Shown here in pieces: positions 35,548 through 47,186 of a DNA stretch of 64,000 nt. The number at the start of each line of letters is the position of its first letter. Positions within the stretch are counted from its first letter, which is position 1. The notes beneath the pieces are model-generated. The model was given only the letters and a program-made list of their open reading frames with translations, had not been told where the DNA came from and searched no databases. Origin of the DNA: Fragilaria crotonensis. Lineage: Eukaryota > Bacillariophyta > Fragilariophyceae > Fragilariales > Fragilariaceae. The stretch lies in contig JAKSYS010000039.1 of assembly GCA_022925895.1 (NCBI GenBank), positions 115,485 through 179,484 of the forward strand, given 5' to 3'. Made by a program: the position numbers and the translations under genes.

Positions 35548-37734
35548 TCAGGCAGTTGCCTGCAAGTGTTCGCAGATATACGAGATTAGGCGCGTTCTCT
35601 CCCCTTCGGACGCGAAGGGCTGATGCGTAGCCTTGCGTCGACAGTTGGGAAAACATCCGCCCCGTGTCCACCATGCCACGCAGAGCTGGCTGGTGCCGGC
35701 GTCATTTGTGGGTGGCGGGTGCTCCTCCATAATCCGCCTCGCGCCTCCGGGGCGTAACGTGATGGCACCAATTTCCGCATCCGGTGCAGGGTTGGCCACG
35801 CGTGAGACTCGTTCCGTCGCGTCCGTTGTAGCCGTGAGGGAGGATACTCCAGTGCGATTGGTCCCCTGTGAGATTGTGGTCCCACTAACACTCGGAGCCC
35901 CTGCGCTTGCCGCAGCTGGGGCTGGGATAGGGTCTAGGTACGCTTCGGGAATGGCAATCCAATTCGTCGATTGGGGAAAGGTACCCTGTTTGAGATCCTT
36001 CATTAGGGACGAGAAACTTGGAAGTACGACCCCCGTAACACCGGCCGCTTGATTCGTAGCCACTTGGGTTAAGTAGTCGTGCACACCAAGTTGTATGGCG
36101 CGCAAAATCTTTGCGTGGTAGATGCCACCGATGCCCGGGTACAGCCGGGCACAACGATGAAACTGTTCCGTCGCGTACGGTGCGATGTTTTGCAGTGCCG
36201 CTGCCGCTGCCCACATCGTCTCGACAAAGGGGTGCTCGGCTCCTGTGGTGCCCTGGAACAGGCACTGGCAGAGCACTGCATACCGCGTGAGTGTAATGCA
36301 AGCGTCGGAGATGTCGCGAGGAAATTTCACCTTCTCCCTCTCGCGGATCGACCGATAGTCGGCCAAGCTGGCGTTCTGTTCGCCTTGTGAAAGCTGGTTG
36401 CCCACGCTTGCCGCCGCCACTGCCGTATAATGGTGATCTGTACCAGCGTACGACACCAGAAATGGTTGGCACCCGGAGGCGAGGTCATCGGCTCCATGGC
36501 CGACAAACTGCAACCCCACAACCATCTGTTTCAAGGTGGTTGTGATTATGGGTGCATATAGCTCAGATGTGAGGTGTCGCGACAAACAAACTTTGTGTAG
36601 TTCTTGCGTCAGTACAGTGTGCTGCTCACTCTTGTGGCAGTTTGCCAAGCGCATCCATACTGGCGCTACCCCATCGGTCGTTGCCGAGTTACAATACTTG
36701 AGCAGTGTGGGGTACGTTTCTTTGTACGCGTCGACGATAGTCTTCGGTGCCCCACCGGCTGTACCCTCCCTGTCGTCGACCGTGCCGCGCGCTGCACCCA
36801 GCAGCCTTAGGGCACCAGCCAGAGTGGCTGCTCCGAGGTCACCTCCTGGCCTCATGGCTCCCACGACACCAGGAAGATCTGCCCGCACTTTCGCCGTTAT
36901 GTATCCGTACACCTCGGCCGGGAGGTGGAGTGCGGCGAACGCATGCAGTACGCCCGGCTCCATGTTGTTTGCGCCTCCGCCGCCCCGTGCTGTGCACGCC
37001 GCTCTCAACCAGGTGACGACGTCGCTGCACGCCTCCATGTCGTTGTTGGCCTGCAGCGCCCCCACGATTTCCTGATACGCTGTTTTGGGGCGGACACGGC
37101 GCCTGTGGATGAGGAGTGCCGCATACCGACCCGGTATAACTTGGGTGTGACGCGGTCGTACAACTTCGGTCTCGGGTACCTGGTCCGTGTAGGGACCAAG
37201 GACAGGTGTTGTGGCGTCGTCCCACGTGGGCACGATGGTCGCCATAGCGGCCGTAGTTGGGACTCGGACGGCATTCCCGATCAGATGGAATGCCGTACCC
37301 AAGACCTCAACTGTTGGGTACTGGTGTGGGAGAATATCCCCCATCAGCCCTAGTACGCTGTCATGTAGCCCGGTCGGGTCGTCGCCAGGCGCGTCTACAT
37401 AACGGACGAGCCGATGCACAACGACGACCTCATGCGTTCCCCCCACTCCTGTGACCAGCGCCAATAGGGGGATTGGTTGGCGGTCACTGAGTGCGACCGT
37501 CTGGTCTCTCAAGGCGGCCGGGGTGGGTATCGCTCCACCTGTGGGATCCATGAACCGGTATCCTGCCATAAAACCGGCGGTGCGGTCCCGAGAGGGATTA
37601 TTGGCTGCGTCGGTATACAACTCCCTGTAGGTACTTGGGAGGACCGGGGCGACCGGGATCCCCGGGTGAGCTTCGGCAGCAGGATGCTGTACGCCTGCCG
37701 CTAACGGGTCCCCTCCTGGATCTGGTTGGGCCAT
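35548..37734 (-). CDS. Gag-like protein of the DIRS-like element
   Basis: Intact 728-aa frame and the longest protein of the element. No known enzyme motif. Near the C-terminus a Cys/His cluster CVAWWTRGGCFPNCRRKATH (C-x8-C-x3-C-x5-H) looks like a CCCH zinc knuckle suited to RNA binding, as in gag proteins. The centre is Ala/Gly/Thr-rich and probably helical. The position upstream of RT supports the capsid role, which is inferred. Confidence 0.7.
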   Translation of the reverse strand: MAQPDPGGDPLAAGVQHPAAEAHPGIPVAPVLPSTYRELYTDAANNPSRDRTAGFMAGYRFMDPTGGAIPTPAALRDQTVALSDRQPIPLLALVTGVGGTHEVVVVHRLVRYVDAPGDDPTGLHDSVLGLMGDILPHQYPTVEVLGTAFHLIGNAVRVPTTAAMATIVPTWDDATTPVLGPYTDQVPETEVVRPRHTQVIPGRYAALLIHRRRVRPKTAYQEIVGALQANNDMEACSDVVTWLRAACTARGGGGANNMEPGVLHAFAALHLPAEVYGYITAKVRADLPGVVGAMRPGGDLGAATLAGALRLLGAARGTVDDREGTAGGAPKTIVDAYKETYPTLLKYCNSATTDGVAPVWMRLANCHKSEQHTVLTQELHKVCLSRHLTSELYAPIITTTLKQMVVGLQFVGHGADDLASGCQPFLVSYAGTDHHYTAVAAASVGNQLSQGEQNASLADYRSIREREKVKFPRDISDACITLTRYAVLCQCLFQGTTGAEHPFVETMWAAAAALQNIAPYATEQFHRCARLYPGIGGIYHAKILRAIQLGVHDYLTQVATNQAAGVTGVVLPSFSSLMKDLKQGTFPQSTNWIAIPEAYLDPIPAPAAASAGAPSVSGTTISQGTNRTGVSSLTATTDATERVSRVANPAPDAEIGAITLRPGGARRIMEEHPPPTNDAGTSQLCVAWWTRGGCFPNCRRKATHQPFASEGERTRLISYICEHLQATA

Positions 37735-38548
37735 GGTGCGGTATCGCTCGCTGTGCCCGACCTTAACCGAAAATAACTTAGTTGGCTAGTGTAGCTCTTG
37801 TGTCCTCGACACCCCGGGGTTAGCCTCCCTCGTCGTAGGCTATCCTCGGCGTCTCGTGTGGAGGCCTATGCTGTTGCACCTGAATTTGCAATAACAATGA
37901 GCCTTGTCAACTGGTGTTACGCCGCATTCCAAATGCCAGAAGAACTTTTTCAAAGGGCTTTTTGCACCTCGCCTACGCCCATCCCCGTACAGTGTGTGCG
38001 TGGGCGAATCACGAGTGTCTGTGACGCTGTCCGACCTTGACGTCCGTCTCGCTACCACTGACGGTGAGCTGAGGATGGTGAGTTTGAACACAGATACACG
38101 TACTCCAACAACTCTGCAGTCAACACTTGAATAAGATCTCCCGAACTGAAATCGGGACTGCGGAGAATCTAATTCTTCAACGGACGCATTTTAACTGGGG
38201 CGCACTGCAAAATAACGCCCAGTATCCCGTTTAAAGTGAAAGATACACTCGCCAGATTTCACGAATCAATGGCGGACAGCTGTCGACTTGCTCCATGATC
38301 ACAAAACGAGCTATGAAACATGAAACCATAGTACTCCGAGGACAAGCATTCCTGGAACCATCTCATTAATTCTTACTCAAGGTCAATACGTGACGCGCGG
38401 AATCCTCCTCCAAGCAACACGGCCGTTGTAACAGATGCAGGGCTTCGAGGATGCCATCAGGGGCAAGGTGCCCCTTTTTCAGTTGGTGTCCCATAGCTTT
38501 CTTGCGTTTGCAACAATTCCATTTTATGAACGCATCTTCCAGGTGCAA

Positions 38549-38884
38549 AGGACAAGGCTTTCATGCATGCATGCAACTGGTTAGGAGTATGCTTACCTGC
38601 TGAAAAAATCAAAATTGAAAGTACTCGGAGTAATTTTGAGAGTGACTTTGTTTGTTATTCCCATCCCTTATGTGAAGAAACAGGACGAAGTTGAAAGTTG
38701 ATTTCATTTACATTCATGGCTTTTGCGCTCATGATTCTGTGAGGATGATAGCAACAATATTTTACTTATGCAAAGACTACTAGTATGGCAATGAATCAAA
38801 ATCTGAAACTTGAGCGCTTTTCTTGGATGACTACTCTGACTAGGACTACTAGCATTCATGATTTTATCAGCCTTCAAGCATGTA
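38549..38884. repeat. Dispersed repeat, copy B
   Basis: Second copy of the repeat seen at 27113-27401, same orientation and clearly diverged. It starts at AGGACAAGGCTTT and ends past ACTACTAGCATTCATGATTT. Non-coding. Confidence 0.7.
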
Positions 38885-41800
38885 AAATGAAAACTTTCCA
38901 AAACTAGGAACGAGCTAGTGGAAAAAATTGAAGGTCATAAACACCCTGAGAGGATACTGGCTGCTGACACACTGTTGAACACACATGGTGGAAATATTCT
39001 GAGGCGAGCACCATTGTCATGCCGGAGATGGTTCAGTCACATGCGGTGCACCAGAGGAAGATTGCAGAAAGAAGAACAGACCCAACAGCTGAGAACGTGG
39101 TTTTCTGTCGGCAAGAACAATCATTGTGAGCTATCGGGAGGAATGGGAGTCACTTTGCGACCTTGTGCTTTAATGAATCCTTTGGTCCACATCACCTTCG
39201 AGATGACGTTGTTGACAGTGACTAGCTCCCCCTCAGTGGAACTCCATGGAATGGCCGTCTGCTAGGTAGGTACGGAACAGATATCAGAAGCCACTTTTTC
39301 TCCAAGTGTCAATATAGCTCCGGTGTCATCTTCATTGTTTTTATTGTCATGGACTTGTTTGAACTTGTGTGACTCAGTGATCTCCTCATCCGCGTCCATT
39401 TCATTGTATTCTCCTTTGTTGAGTAGATGATCTTCTTCTTCGCAATTGCTGTCTATATTGTTCTCACTATTGTTGTCTTTGTCAAGGGTATCATCAAAAT
39501 CCACTCCTGCAATCTGAAAAGTAGCTAATTGTAGAATAATTGGCCAACCTAATTGAAGATCTTGAGACCATCAGGAGGCAGGTTTCTCTTGTTCAGCAAG
39601 AGCATGAACTTGATTAGTGATTGCTGGTGCGATCAGCGCATGGGTGTCCTTACGTTGCATAAGCAACAAATTGGTGGGAAGAACAAGGTCATGTCCTCCC
39701 TGCACGTTGTCGAAGTTCATCTTTTTGGCAACCTCAGTGACAAAGATCATGACCAATCAATCAAGGAAATCACGCGTATGGTAAACAGTGATAGCTTGCT
39801 TGGACTTGTCCTCGATGACACAATTGTTCCATTCTGCATCAGGGTTGTACCAGTGTGGTAACAATTCAATCCCATGCACCACATGGTGCTTATTCCCACC
39901 ATTTCCAGGAACAACCATTCAATCCCACTGGTTGACACTTCATCAAAAGAGTCTTTTATCTTCTTTTCCATCATTGTTGACCTGATTCTTCAATGTCCTT
40001 TGAGCTTGGTTGCAACTGCAGTCAATCAACACCATTGCCATGCTGCACTTCATGATTCATGATCAACAGAATAACCAGCAGAGATACTGGTACTGTAACA
40101 GGTGGTGTACTGTCCATCAGATACGGTAGTACTCGACACCGCGTCAGTAGCACAGTAGTAGATCTTGACAGAAAGGTACATACATCTTGTGGTTTCATAA
40201 GTCCTCTGCACTCTCATGATGTATGTATTGTAGTCCACTTTGGACTTGATTAATTGACAATTGTCCACAACATGAGCCACTTCGGAAGTCGCTCATCTGC
40301 ATAAAGGGTTTCAGCGGGAATTTTTCTATTGGTTCAAATAGTTCACATGCAGTGCCAACATCATTTCCATTGTCAAACACTTTTTTCACATGGATGATTT
40401 GGAATCCAGCCAGTGGTAGTGATATAATCTGATGCTTGCGTTGCAGATGCAGCAGATCACAGGGAGAAGTTTTAGTCAGTAGTTTTAGTCAGTAAGCAAG
40501 GTACTGCTTCTTGTTGGCATGGGATATGGTGGTACTTGTTCCTCCTTGTTGTGTTTACGACGGGTCTTCTGTCACTTTACATATTCCCTTCAGGATAGGT
40601 CAATGGTCAACTGGGTTGTAGATGAACACAGTCCAAATGTCATCTATCCTACGAGCATTTTGAAAACATGAATTCATCTGCTGTCTTGTTCCTAATTGTA
40701 CTCCATTTGCAAATTCTTTTATCATCAATTCATGCAACTCTGATATTGTAAACTCCAACACTGGGTAGTACAACTAGTACTACCACCATGTACATCAAAG
40801 CTCAGCTTCAGTAGTACGAGTACGTTACGAGTGGTCAGTTTTGGTGCATTTTGCTACTGTTCTGAGGCCGATGCCTACAACCAACAACCTTTTGCGCAAG
40901 GCATTGAATTTTGTTGCATAGTACACAACTTACCAAAAGAATCATTTGTTTTGGCTGTCTCTATTCGGCAGGAAAATTTTTGTCACATCAAATGCCCAAC
41001 AACATATTCTGCGGCCATTAGCAATTTGACAAAAAACGGCAAGAAAGCTTGGCGAACCTGTCGCTCATGTGTTCTTTTGAAGGAATTGCTGGCAAGAGTT
41101 ACATTTATCTGCTTTGCTTTGCCATCTCCGACCCAGTTTGGAGATTATCTATCACTAGTAGCTAGTGGCGATCATAGATGTTATGACTTCCATCTACTAC
41201 AGATGATAAGAATGGCAAGCTGGGTTGAACAAGTTCAAGGGACTATACATACACTCATTGCAGACAGGATCCAATGGTGCAACTGGTGAAGTTCTTCTAT
41301 CCATAATGTCGCAGAAGTCAGTGACTTTGAGTGGCAAGAAGGTTTCAGACCAAACACTGGGGTTCAAATGTTGAAGGCTGTAGGCTGTAGCGTGCAATTT
41401 ACAAGAAAATTTATTGCCCTTCTTGTGAAATCAATAGGTTCAGTGTACAGAGATAGAAAGTTCCCTTTCAGAACAAACTGGAAGATTATGTATTTTGGTG
41501 AATGGTCAAGGAATGGAACCAGGAAGCTCAACAATTTAGATTTGGTCATGAAAAAGGCCAATGAGCTATGGGGAGTGGGTGATGAAGAGGAGGAGTAACA
41601 ACAAGGAGAACTATAGCTGCCGGATGGCAGCCAACAACTCGCTATTCTCATGCCACACTTTTCAAGTGTGGTGGTGTCGGCTATCTGGAATGGGCACCGT
41701 GGGGTTTTACACCCATTCACATCAGTGCAGGCATGCAATGTGATTTGATTGGCAATGTCAAGATTGTTAGCGCAATGGATGGAAGAAAGACGATGGCATC

Positions 41801-43520
41801 ACGACCGATACATCCAGGAAAGCCTACCAATGATGCATACTTTGAACTCACAATCTAATGATGCTCACCACAAGGACTTAGCCTCGTGGCCTCTTTGATG
41901 GCATCAAAAGTCCTTTCCCTGCAATGCTACCGAAGTGTGCCCACGAGAAGAAGTTCAATTGGTGAATTATTCTTATGTTTTCTCCCAGCAAAGCCAAATA
42001 CGCCTCTGAGGACAGCATCATTCTTACTGAATTGCATGGTATTTTAGATGATTCGATAATGCTGTGGGTACTCAAAAATAGTGCAGAAATGTTATTTCTG
42101 CCCTAAGAAGAACGTTACTCGAAGGCACTTGCGGTGGTACATTTGAGTTCTAACAAACGAGCGACGGTACCAGAAACTAGTACATTCAACAATCATGCTA
42201 AAATGACTGGTTTCCTCCCATGCTGGACAAGCCAAAGAACCAGCACATATCATATATACTAGTCTCTCTTGTGGAGTTGATTCATGAGCAGGAGGCAGGA
42301 GGCGGGTGGATCCTTGGAAGGGGGCTTGTTTCAGATGAGCACAGTACCGATCTCATGCCTTGCATGCACTAACGAGATTGGAATTTTGAAGCAATGGACT
42401 TGGGAAAATCTGAGTAACAATGAGTAGGCAGAAAGTTTCAAGGTACTTCTGCAACCTTGGATCTGTTTCAAATTCTTCAGATAAGGACTACTTGTTGACT
42501 TGTGGTCCATACGTGGTAAAGACATCGTTGCTGTCGTATTGTGAAGGTACTGCAGGTACATTGTACCATGTTTCATACATGAATATTATATTGTGTGCAG
42601 TGTGCATGTGTGCATCATTATACTGGCTACTGACTACTGGTTTCGCACTTGCCATAGAATTGGACAGTCTTGTCGGATGCCTTGCACGGTAACATCTCTG
42701 GCATTATCATATTTCCTACTACCGATCGTAGTTACTCTCTACTCGTAATATCACAGTACAATTTTTCTACAGTCTATACAGTAGTAGTTCGAGTAGTACG
42801 GTACGGGTACTTGGAATTGGAGTACCTACTAGTAGAGCGTACACCAGTTACCAGGTTGCAGTTACTGTAATCTTGCACTTGGAGTACTACGGTACGACTA
42901 TGATACGTACTGTACCATCGTATGACAAACAATTCTATGCATATGTTCCTACATCCTACGCATAGTACAAGTCCTTGAAGTTAAAGGGTACTCCTACGTA
43001 TCACGAAGACTCCTTGCTCCTCACAGACAAAGACACTAATCTCAATAAATATCTTATACTCAGATACCATAGTTTCGTATCTGATACGACAACGATGATA
43101 CCACACCTCATCTCTATCTCGCTGGTGATGAGAATCTTGAAATATTTATATAATATAAATATATGAGACGCCAACTCGAGTAGACACCGGGATTTCAGAC
43201 ATACGAAGGTGATTGTTCAATATATACTAGTATCTGTGACGACATGGATTCGCATATCTCAAGCTGTACCATGGTTGAGGAGCCTGGTAGAAAATCTTGT
43301 ACAATCTTCCATTAGTACCGGTTTGCTTCTAGGAGTGGTCGAAATACGTATCCATCCTCCATCCTCCGTGATAGTCACATAACGTACGGGACGGAAAAGC
43401 CACTCCGTCGCTATAACATGTTTCGACGTTATAAATGTTAATGACGTTCACGACTCCCGCGACGCTGTGCAAATATACTCCTGTACGACTCGATACAATT
43501 ACAACATAGGCAAACATGCA

Positions 43521-43548
43521 ACTCGAGTACTCGAGTACTCGAGTACTC
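43521..43548. repeat. Short palindromic tandem array
   Basis: An 8-base unit ACTCGAGT repeated about 3.5 times, so the array is a perfect palindrome with alternating CTCGAG and AGTACT sites. It lies about 130 bp upstream of the F-box gene start. Confidence 0.85.
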
Positions 43549-43680
43549 TGTGTCGTCGTACTCCTTCGAAGAACACTCTAAAACTAAACACTCACCTTTT
43601 GAAAACGAGCTTGTACGCATTTGTAGATGGAATAAGGCGTAAATCATTCCCCTGGAGAAGCGCACACAATACTGTATACA

Positions 43681-45315
43681 ATGCAAATGCCTTCAGGCTC
43701 CAACAAGAAGCCAAGGCTTTCGAGAAACAGCGTGCTAGAATCCTTAGAACCTGGTGCGTTTGCGATAGTTGCCTCGTTCATCAGCCCCAGAGACCTTCTT
43801 TGCTTGTCTATGTGTTCCAAACGATACCGATACAGTCAGTGTATCCGTCATGACCATGTTGTGACCAGTGCTCTGCTAGCTGGGGGGCAAGCCAAAAGAA
43901 CAGCGACCCAGGTAATCGAAATGGCGCTCCCTTCAACTGGAAACGACAAGACGAGCGGCTCCATCCACCTTCCAACTCCGATTCGTCTCTTACGCCTCAT
44001 CAATGGGACAAGGTGTGAATCACCGGGGTGTTCAGCGGCAATGACTACAGTCCGTCCACATTTCGGACTCTTTCTGTGCTGGGACTGTTTCCTCGGGGTA
44101 ACGACGGTCATCGACCTTAAACACGAAGTGATTGTTAACGAGAAGCGCATTGCAAGGTTTGAGAATAGACGGAACGCACATGTGCTCACGAGTCCTTTCA
44201 TAGATACCAGCGGAGAAAGAGCAGGCCCTATCGTTTCGTGGGACGCAGTTTCAGGGGCGGGTTTCGAAGAACTTTTAAAAGCAGCAGACAACGTGTGGGG
44301 ACCAGAAACAGAAACTTACAAAAGTATCATGAAGTGCTTTAGTGACGATGAAGTTCGAGGGGCAAGTCGCCATCAAGTGTGTAGGCCAGTGGCTAACGCA
44401 GTACTGCTGATGAAAAGACTTAAAGATATGTTGGAGGTCATGCAATGCCCCTACGCTGATGTGCTGTGTTCCTTCCAAGAACGTCGACAGCTGTCCCCCG
44501 ACGGCTCTGGTTTGTATCTTTCGTGTGTCGTATTCGACGCAAACATTGTAGACGAACTCGTGTCACCCCTGATCACATCACAGAACCAAGCAACCGAAAG
44601 ACAGCTGGAGGAAATTGCCGATGATTTAGGTCAAGCAATGCAAACTCTCAACGAAACAGGCTTTCTTGACTTCAGTTTCCTTAATGAGGATAATCCATGG
44701 GAAAATGGACTCCTTCAACATTTCCGACAACAAACACAACCAGATTTCGCTCTTCGATCAGTCAACGGTGATATGCTTGAGGAAATAAGGCAGGGTGACC
44801 TGTTTGGTGCAATGCAGTGGTTAGAAAATAACTACTCCGTCACCCCTCCCAACGATCCTGATCGTCCAACGGGGAATTGGGCGCGTGTCTTTGCAGACGT
44901 CGTCCTGGTCCAAAATGCGAGTATCATATCCCAATACCCTCTCATTACTGCCACATGTGCAAGGGACCTAGCAAAGATCACGTATATTGACGTTGTGGCC
45001 GAGCGGAGTCCAACTTTTGCGGAGACTGTCGACGAGGACGACGAAGAAGAAGACGAACGAGTCGAGTTTACAAAAAGGTGTAATGTCGCCGCCATCGCAT
45101 TTCAGCAGCTTCTTCCCCCGACTCAAACATTGCTCGAACTCATCAACACCGAGGCTTCGCGGGCTGCACGCATTGATCCAAGAGCTCGGCAAGCATACGT
45201 TAACTCCATCACTGCCCAGCTAGGGAAGCTGCGGGGAGATGTGGTTACACGATTTCGAAATCGGGATTTTGTGTCCATCCTCAGTGAGCTTTGTCGCAAT
45301 CGAGGTCGACTCTAG
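43681..45315 (+). CDS. F-box-like protein with Cys-pair region
   Basis: Intact 544-aa frame. An F-box-like stretch lies at about residues 20-55 (LEPGAFAIVASFISPRDLLC followed by LSMCSKRY), which would recruit the SCF ubiquitin ligase core through Skp1. Cys pairs CESPGC (about 112-117) and LCWDC (about 131-135) suggest a small zinc-binding module, a pattern common in diatom F-box proteins of this kind. The rest is mostly helical without a known substrate domain. An acidic run DEDDEEEDERVE lies near residue 450. The start may be the second Met (residue 3). The target is unknown. Confidence 0.65.
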   Translation: MQMPSGSNKKPRLSRNSVLESLEPGAFAIVASFISPRDLLCLSMCSKRYRYSQCIRHDHVVTSALLAGGQAKRTATQVIEMALPSTGNDKTSGSIHLPTPIRLLRLINGTRCESPGCSAAMTTVRPHFGLFLCWDCFLGVTTVIDLKHEVIVNEKRIARFENRRNAHVLTSPFIDTSGERAGPIVSWDAVSGAGFEELLKAADNVWGPETETYKSIMKCFSDDEVRGASRHQVCRPVANAVLLMKRLKDMLEVMQCPYADVLCSFQERRQLSPDGSGLYLSCVVFDANIVDELVSPLITSQNQATERQLEEIADDLGQAMQTLNETGFLDFSFLNEDNPWENGLLQHFRQQTQPDFALRSVNGDMLEEIRQGDLFGAMQWLENNYSVTPPNDPDRPTGNWARVFADVVLVQNASIISQYPLITATCARDLAKITYIDVVAERSPTFAETVDEDDEEEDERVEFTKRCNVAAIAFQQLLPPTQTLLELINTEASRAARIDPRARQAYVNSITAQLGKLRGDVVTRFRNRDFVSILSELCRNRGRL

Positions 45316-45638
45316 TCTGCCACTTTACCCCACTCCGCCGTGTGAGATTTTTGATGACCTTGTGGACAGATTCAATTAAACGACATCACATCGATGCACG
45401 GAAATTCCAGTGATCACGATTTGATCAACGAGAAGGGCTAAGACCAACCATACTACCAATTACCAATACTCTAGCATCAAGTTGTAGCTAGACAACTAAA
45501 GTATTATATGTTGGCACACCCCTACCTCTAATTGCAGCAAACAATTGACATTACTGTTTCTGACTCATCAAAATGAAGGCGAGATGTATTTTGACGACGA
45601 AAAAAAATTGAGGTGGGTAATTTCACCTTCAATAAAAT
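45316..45638. other. Convergent 3' spacer
   Basis: Spacer of 323 bp between the F-box gene (+) and the GOST-type gene (-). Nothing recognised. Confidence 0.5.
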
Positions 45639-47186
45639 CTAGTGGGAGGGGGTGGGTTCATCATGAAACTGAGTGTCATCGTCCATGTGCATTGTCTGGT
45701 GATTCCCATTGGCCTTGCTCCCATCTTGCAACACATTGTTGGAATCTTCCGTCAGCTCCAACTCATAGGAGTCATTCTCCGTATTCAACTCCTCCACATA
45801 GGCATATTCGCGTGCGTTGGGATTTGGCTTCCAGAGAAAGGCAATGCATGCCACCACAAGGAAGAATCCTAATTCCATTGTGGCTGGCCAGAGGGTAATA
45901 TTGACGTTCAGGCCATCCGCAATCTCAGTTGAAATGAAAATCAATGCCATGATGTTCATAATGACGGCGATGATCATAATGTTGAGTAGCCACTTGTAAC
46001 GTCGGAGTTTACGTTCTTGCTGGTTGTCTTCGAGGTGCTTGATGGTAACATTTAAACAAAATATGACCCAGATCCAAATCACAAAATCAATGATTGACAA
46101 GAAGAGGGCCACCCTCCGAACTGGTCCAGAATGGACCAAAGCGTCGTCATCGGCATTTTCTTCTTCGACACCTGCACCTTCATCAATTTGCGCCATGTCC
46201 AAGGTGAACGTAAGTGCCGCATATGTGGCACCCAAGACCAGAATCATTACCATGGTGCGGAGTTGCAGTGATGGCACGGTCACACCCCACCCTAGGGAAA
46301 CCATCATGAGAATGCATCTCGCGAGTCCATGCTTGAGCGTTCCGGAAAAAATCGCAGAGATGGTCAACCAGCGTAAATCCTTTGTATCGTTCGCGAAGTC
46401 AATGGTGGTCAGGAGCGATTCCATCACACCCAGCACAATGGCAGCGAAAATGTATTCCTCCAGACGGACTCGAGTTGACCTGTTTTCATACATGAGATAT
46501 CCGAACCAAGTCATGAGGGCGAGATAGGCAACAGTGAGGGCAATGTAGAAGGGAACAGAACGCTTGATATCTTCATGGGTTACGAAGGAATCCCAGATAA
46601 CTTCTCCGATAATTTGAACCTTGGTTGCGTTTTCGTTGCAATTCGCGAACAGCAATGAATAGGACCCTTCCTTTTCAACAAACACCATGGGATCGAATTC
46701 GAAGGGATTTATCGCAGCATCGGTCATGGCCGGTACGAATACACTCATTTGTACTCCCACAAAAGATGCCTTGTCGACGATTAAGCGCCCCGCTGTGGTA
46801 CAATCACCCGATTTCTGCGCCGCGGACGAACAACACATTTTCCCGTCGAGACTGCCAAGTCCAATCGTATGGTATGTCGAGCCATTCTCGGGTTCGACAA
46901 AGATGGCAATGTCAATAATCGAATCAAAGTCTACGGACGTAAAATTCACAAAGGATACATCGATAAATCCCGAGCTTTGCATATTGATAGATTGAGTGAT
47001 ATCATACGTTGGACTGTCGAGTTGGATTTCAATGAAGGCGCTCGACCGATTGTCGGAAAGGACAGTTGGAAGCAAACACAACAGACCCAGGATTGAGATG
47101 ATCATACTCTTGTTCGCTAGAGACGGACGGGAGCGAGATCCATGCGAGAGCAGTCGTCCTAGGGCCATCGTAGTCATCATGGTCAT
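45639..47186 (-). CDS. GOST-type seven-transmembrane protein (GPR107/TMEM87-like)
   Basis: Intact 515-aa frame. A signal peptide lies at about residues 26-45 (SMIISILGLLCLLPTVLS). A lumenal beta-rich domain of about 160 residues with Cys residues for disulfides (MCCSSAAQKSGDC) follows. Seven hydrophobic segments start near residue 210 (VPFYIALTVAYLALMTWFGY). The end of the last helix, CIAFLWKPNPNAREYAYVEE, is the signature of the Lung-7TM/GOST family. Such proteins sit in Golgi or post-Golgi membranes and act in trafficking (family knowledge). An acidic insert (EEENADDDA) lies in the loop after helix 5. The tail is Asn/Asp/His-rich. No intron. Confidence 0.82.
   Translation of the reverse strand: MTMMTTMALGRLLSHGSRSRPSLANKSMIISILGLLCLLPTVLSDNRSSAFIEIQLDSPTYDITQSINMQSSGFIDVSFVNFTSVDFDSIIDIAIFVEPENGSTYHTIGLGSLDGKMCCSSAAQKSGDCTTAGRLIVDKASFVGVQMSVFVPAMTDAAINPFEFDPMVFVEKEGSYSLLFANCNENATKVQIIGEVIWDSFVTHEDIKRSVPFYIALTVAYLALMTWFGYLMYENRSTRVRLEEYIFAAIVLGVMESLLTTIDFANDTKDLRWLTISAIFSGTLKHGLARCILMMVSLGWGVTVPSLQLRTMVMILVLGATYAALTFTLDMAQIDEGAGVEEENADDDALVHSGPVRRVALFLSIIDFVIWIWVIFCLNVTIKHLEDNQQERKLRRYKWLLNIMIIAVIMNIMALIFISTEIADGLNVNITLWPATMELGFFLVVACIAFLWKPNPNAREYAYVEELNTENDSYELELTEDSNNVLQDGSKANGNHQTMHMDDDTQFHDEPTPSH

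Larger units (their letters stand above)
32325..37734 (-). mobile_element. Tyrosine-recombinase retroelement, DIRS-like
   Basis: Gene order on the minus strand is gag (37734-35548), RT-RNase H (35523-33132), then tyrosine recombinase (33273-32325). A tyrosine recombinase in place of a DDE integrase defines the DIRS/Ngaro/PAT group. GC content is clearly higher than in the flanks. Limits given are those of the coding part. I could not find convincing inverted or split direct terminal repeats within 300 bp on either side, so the true ends are open. No methyltransferase domain was seen. Confidence 0.8.
37735..43680. other. AT-rich, gene-poor stretch with decayed repeats
   Basis: About 6 kb without a gene I can support. 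The sharp drop in GC after about 38100 contrasts with the retroelement. Repeat copy B lies at 38549-38884. The minus strand at about 39262-39990 holds short frames, one acidic (Asp/Glu/Asn-rich), which look like pieces of a decayed transposon protein. Frames at 40831-41600 (+) are similar in style. About 42720-43010 is GTAC-rich. A short tandem array lies at 43521-43548. Confidence 0.4.

Noticed and set aside
32038-38160. Terminal repeats of the DIRS-like element
   Set aside because: Compared both flanks by eye in direct and inverted sense and found only short matches no better than chance.
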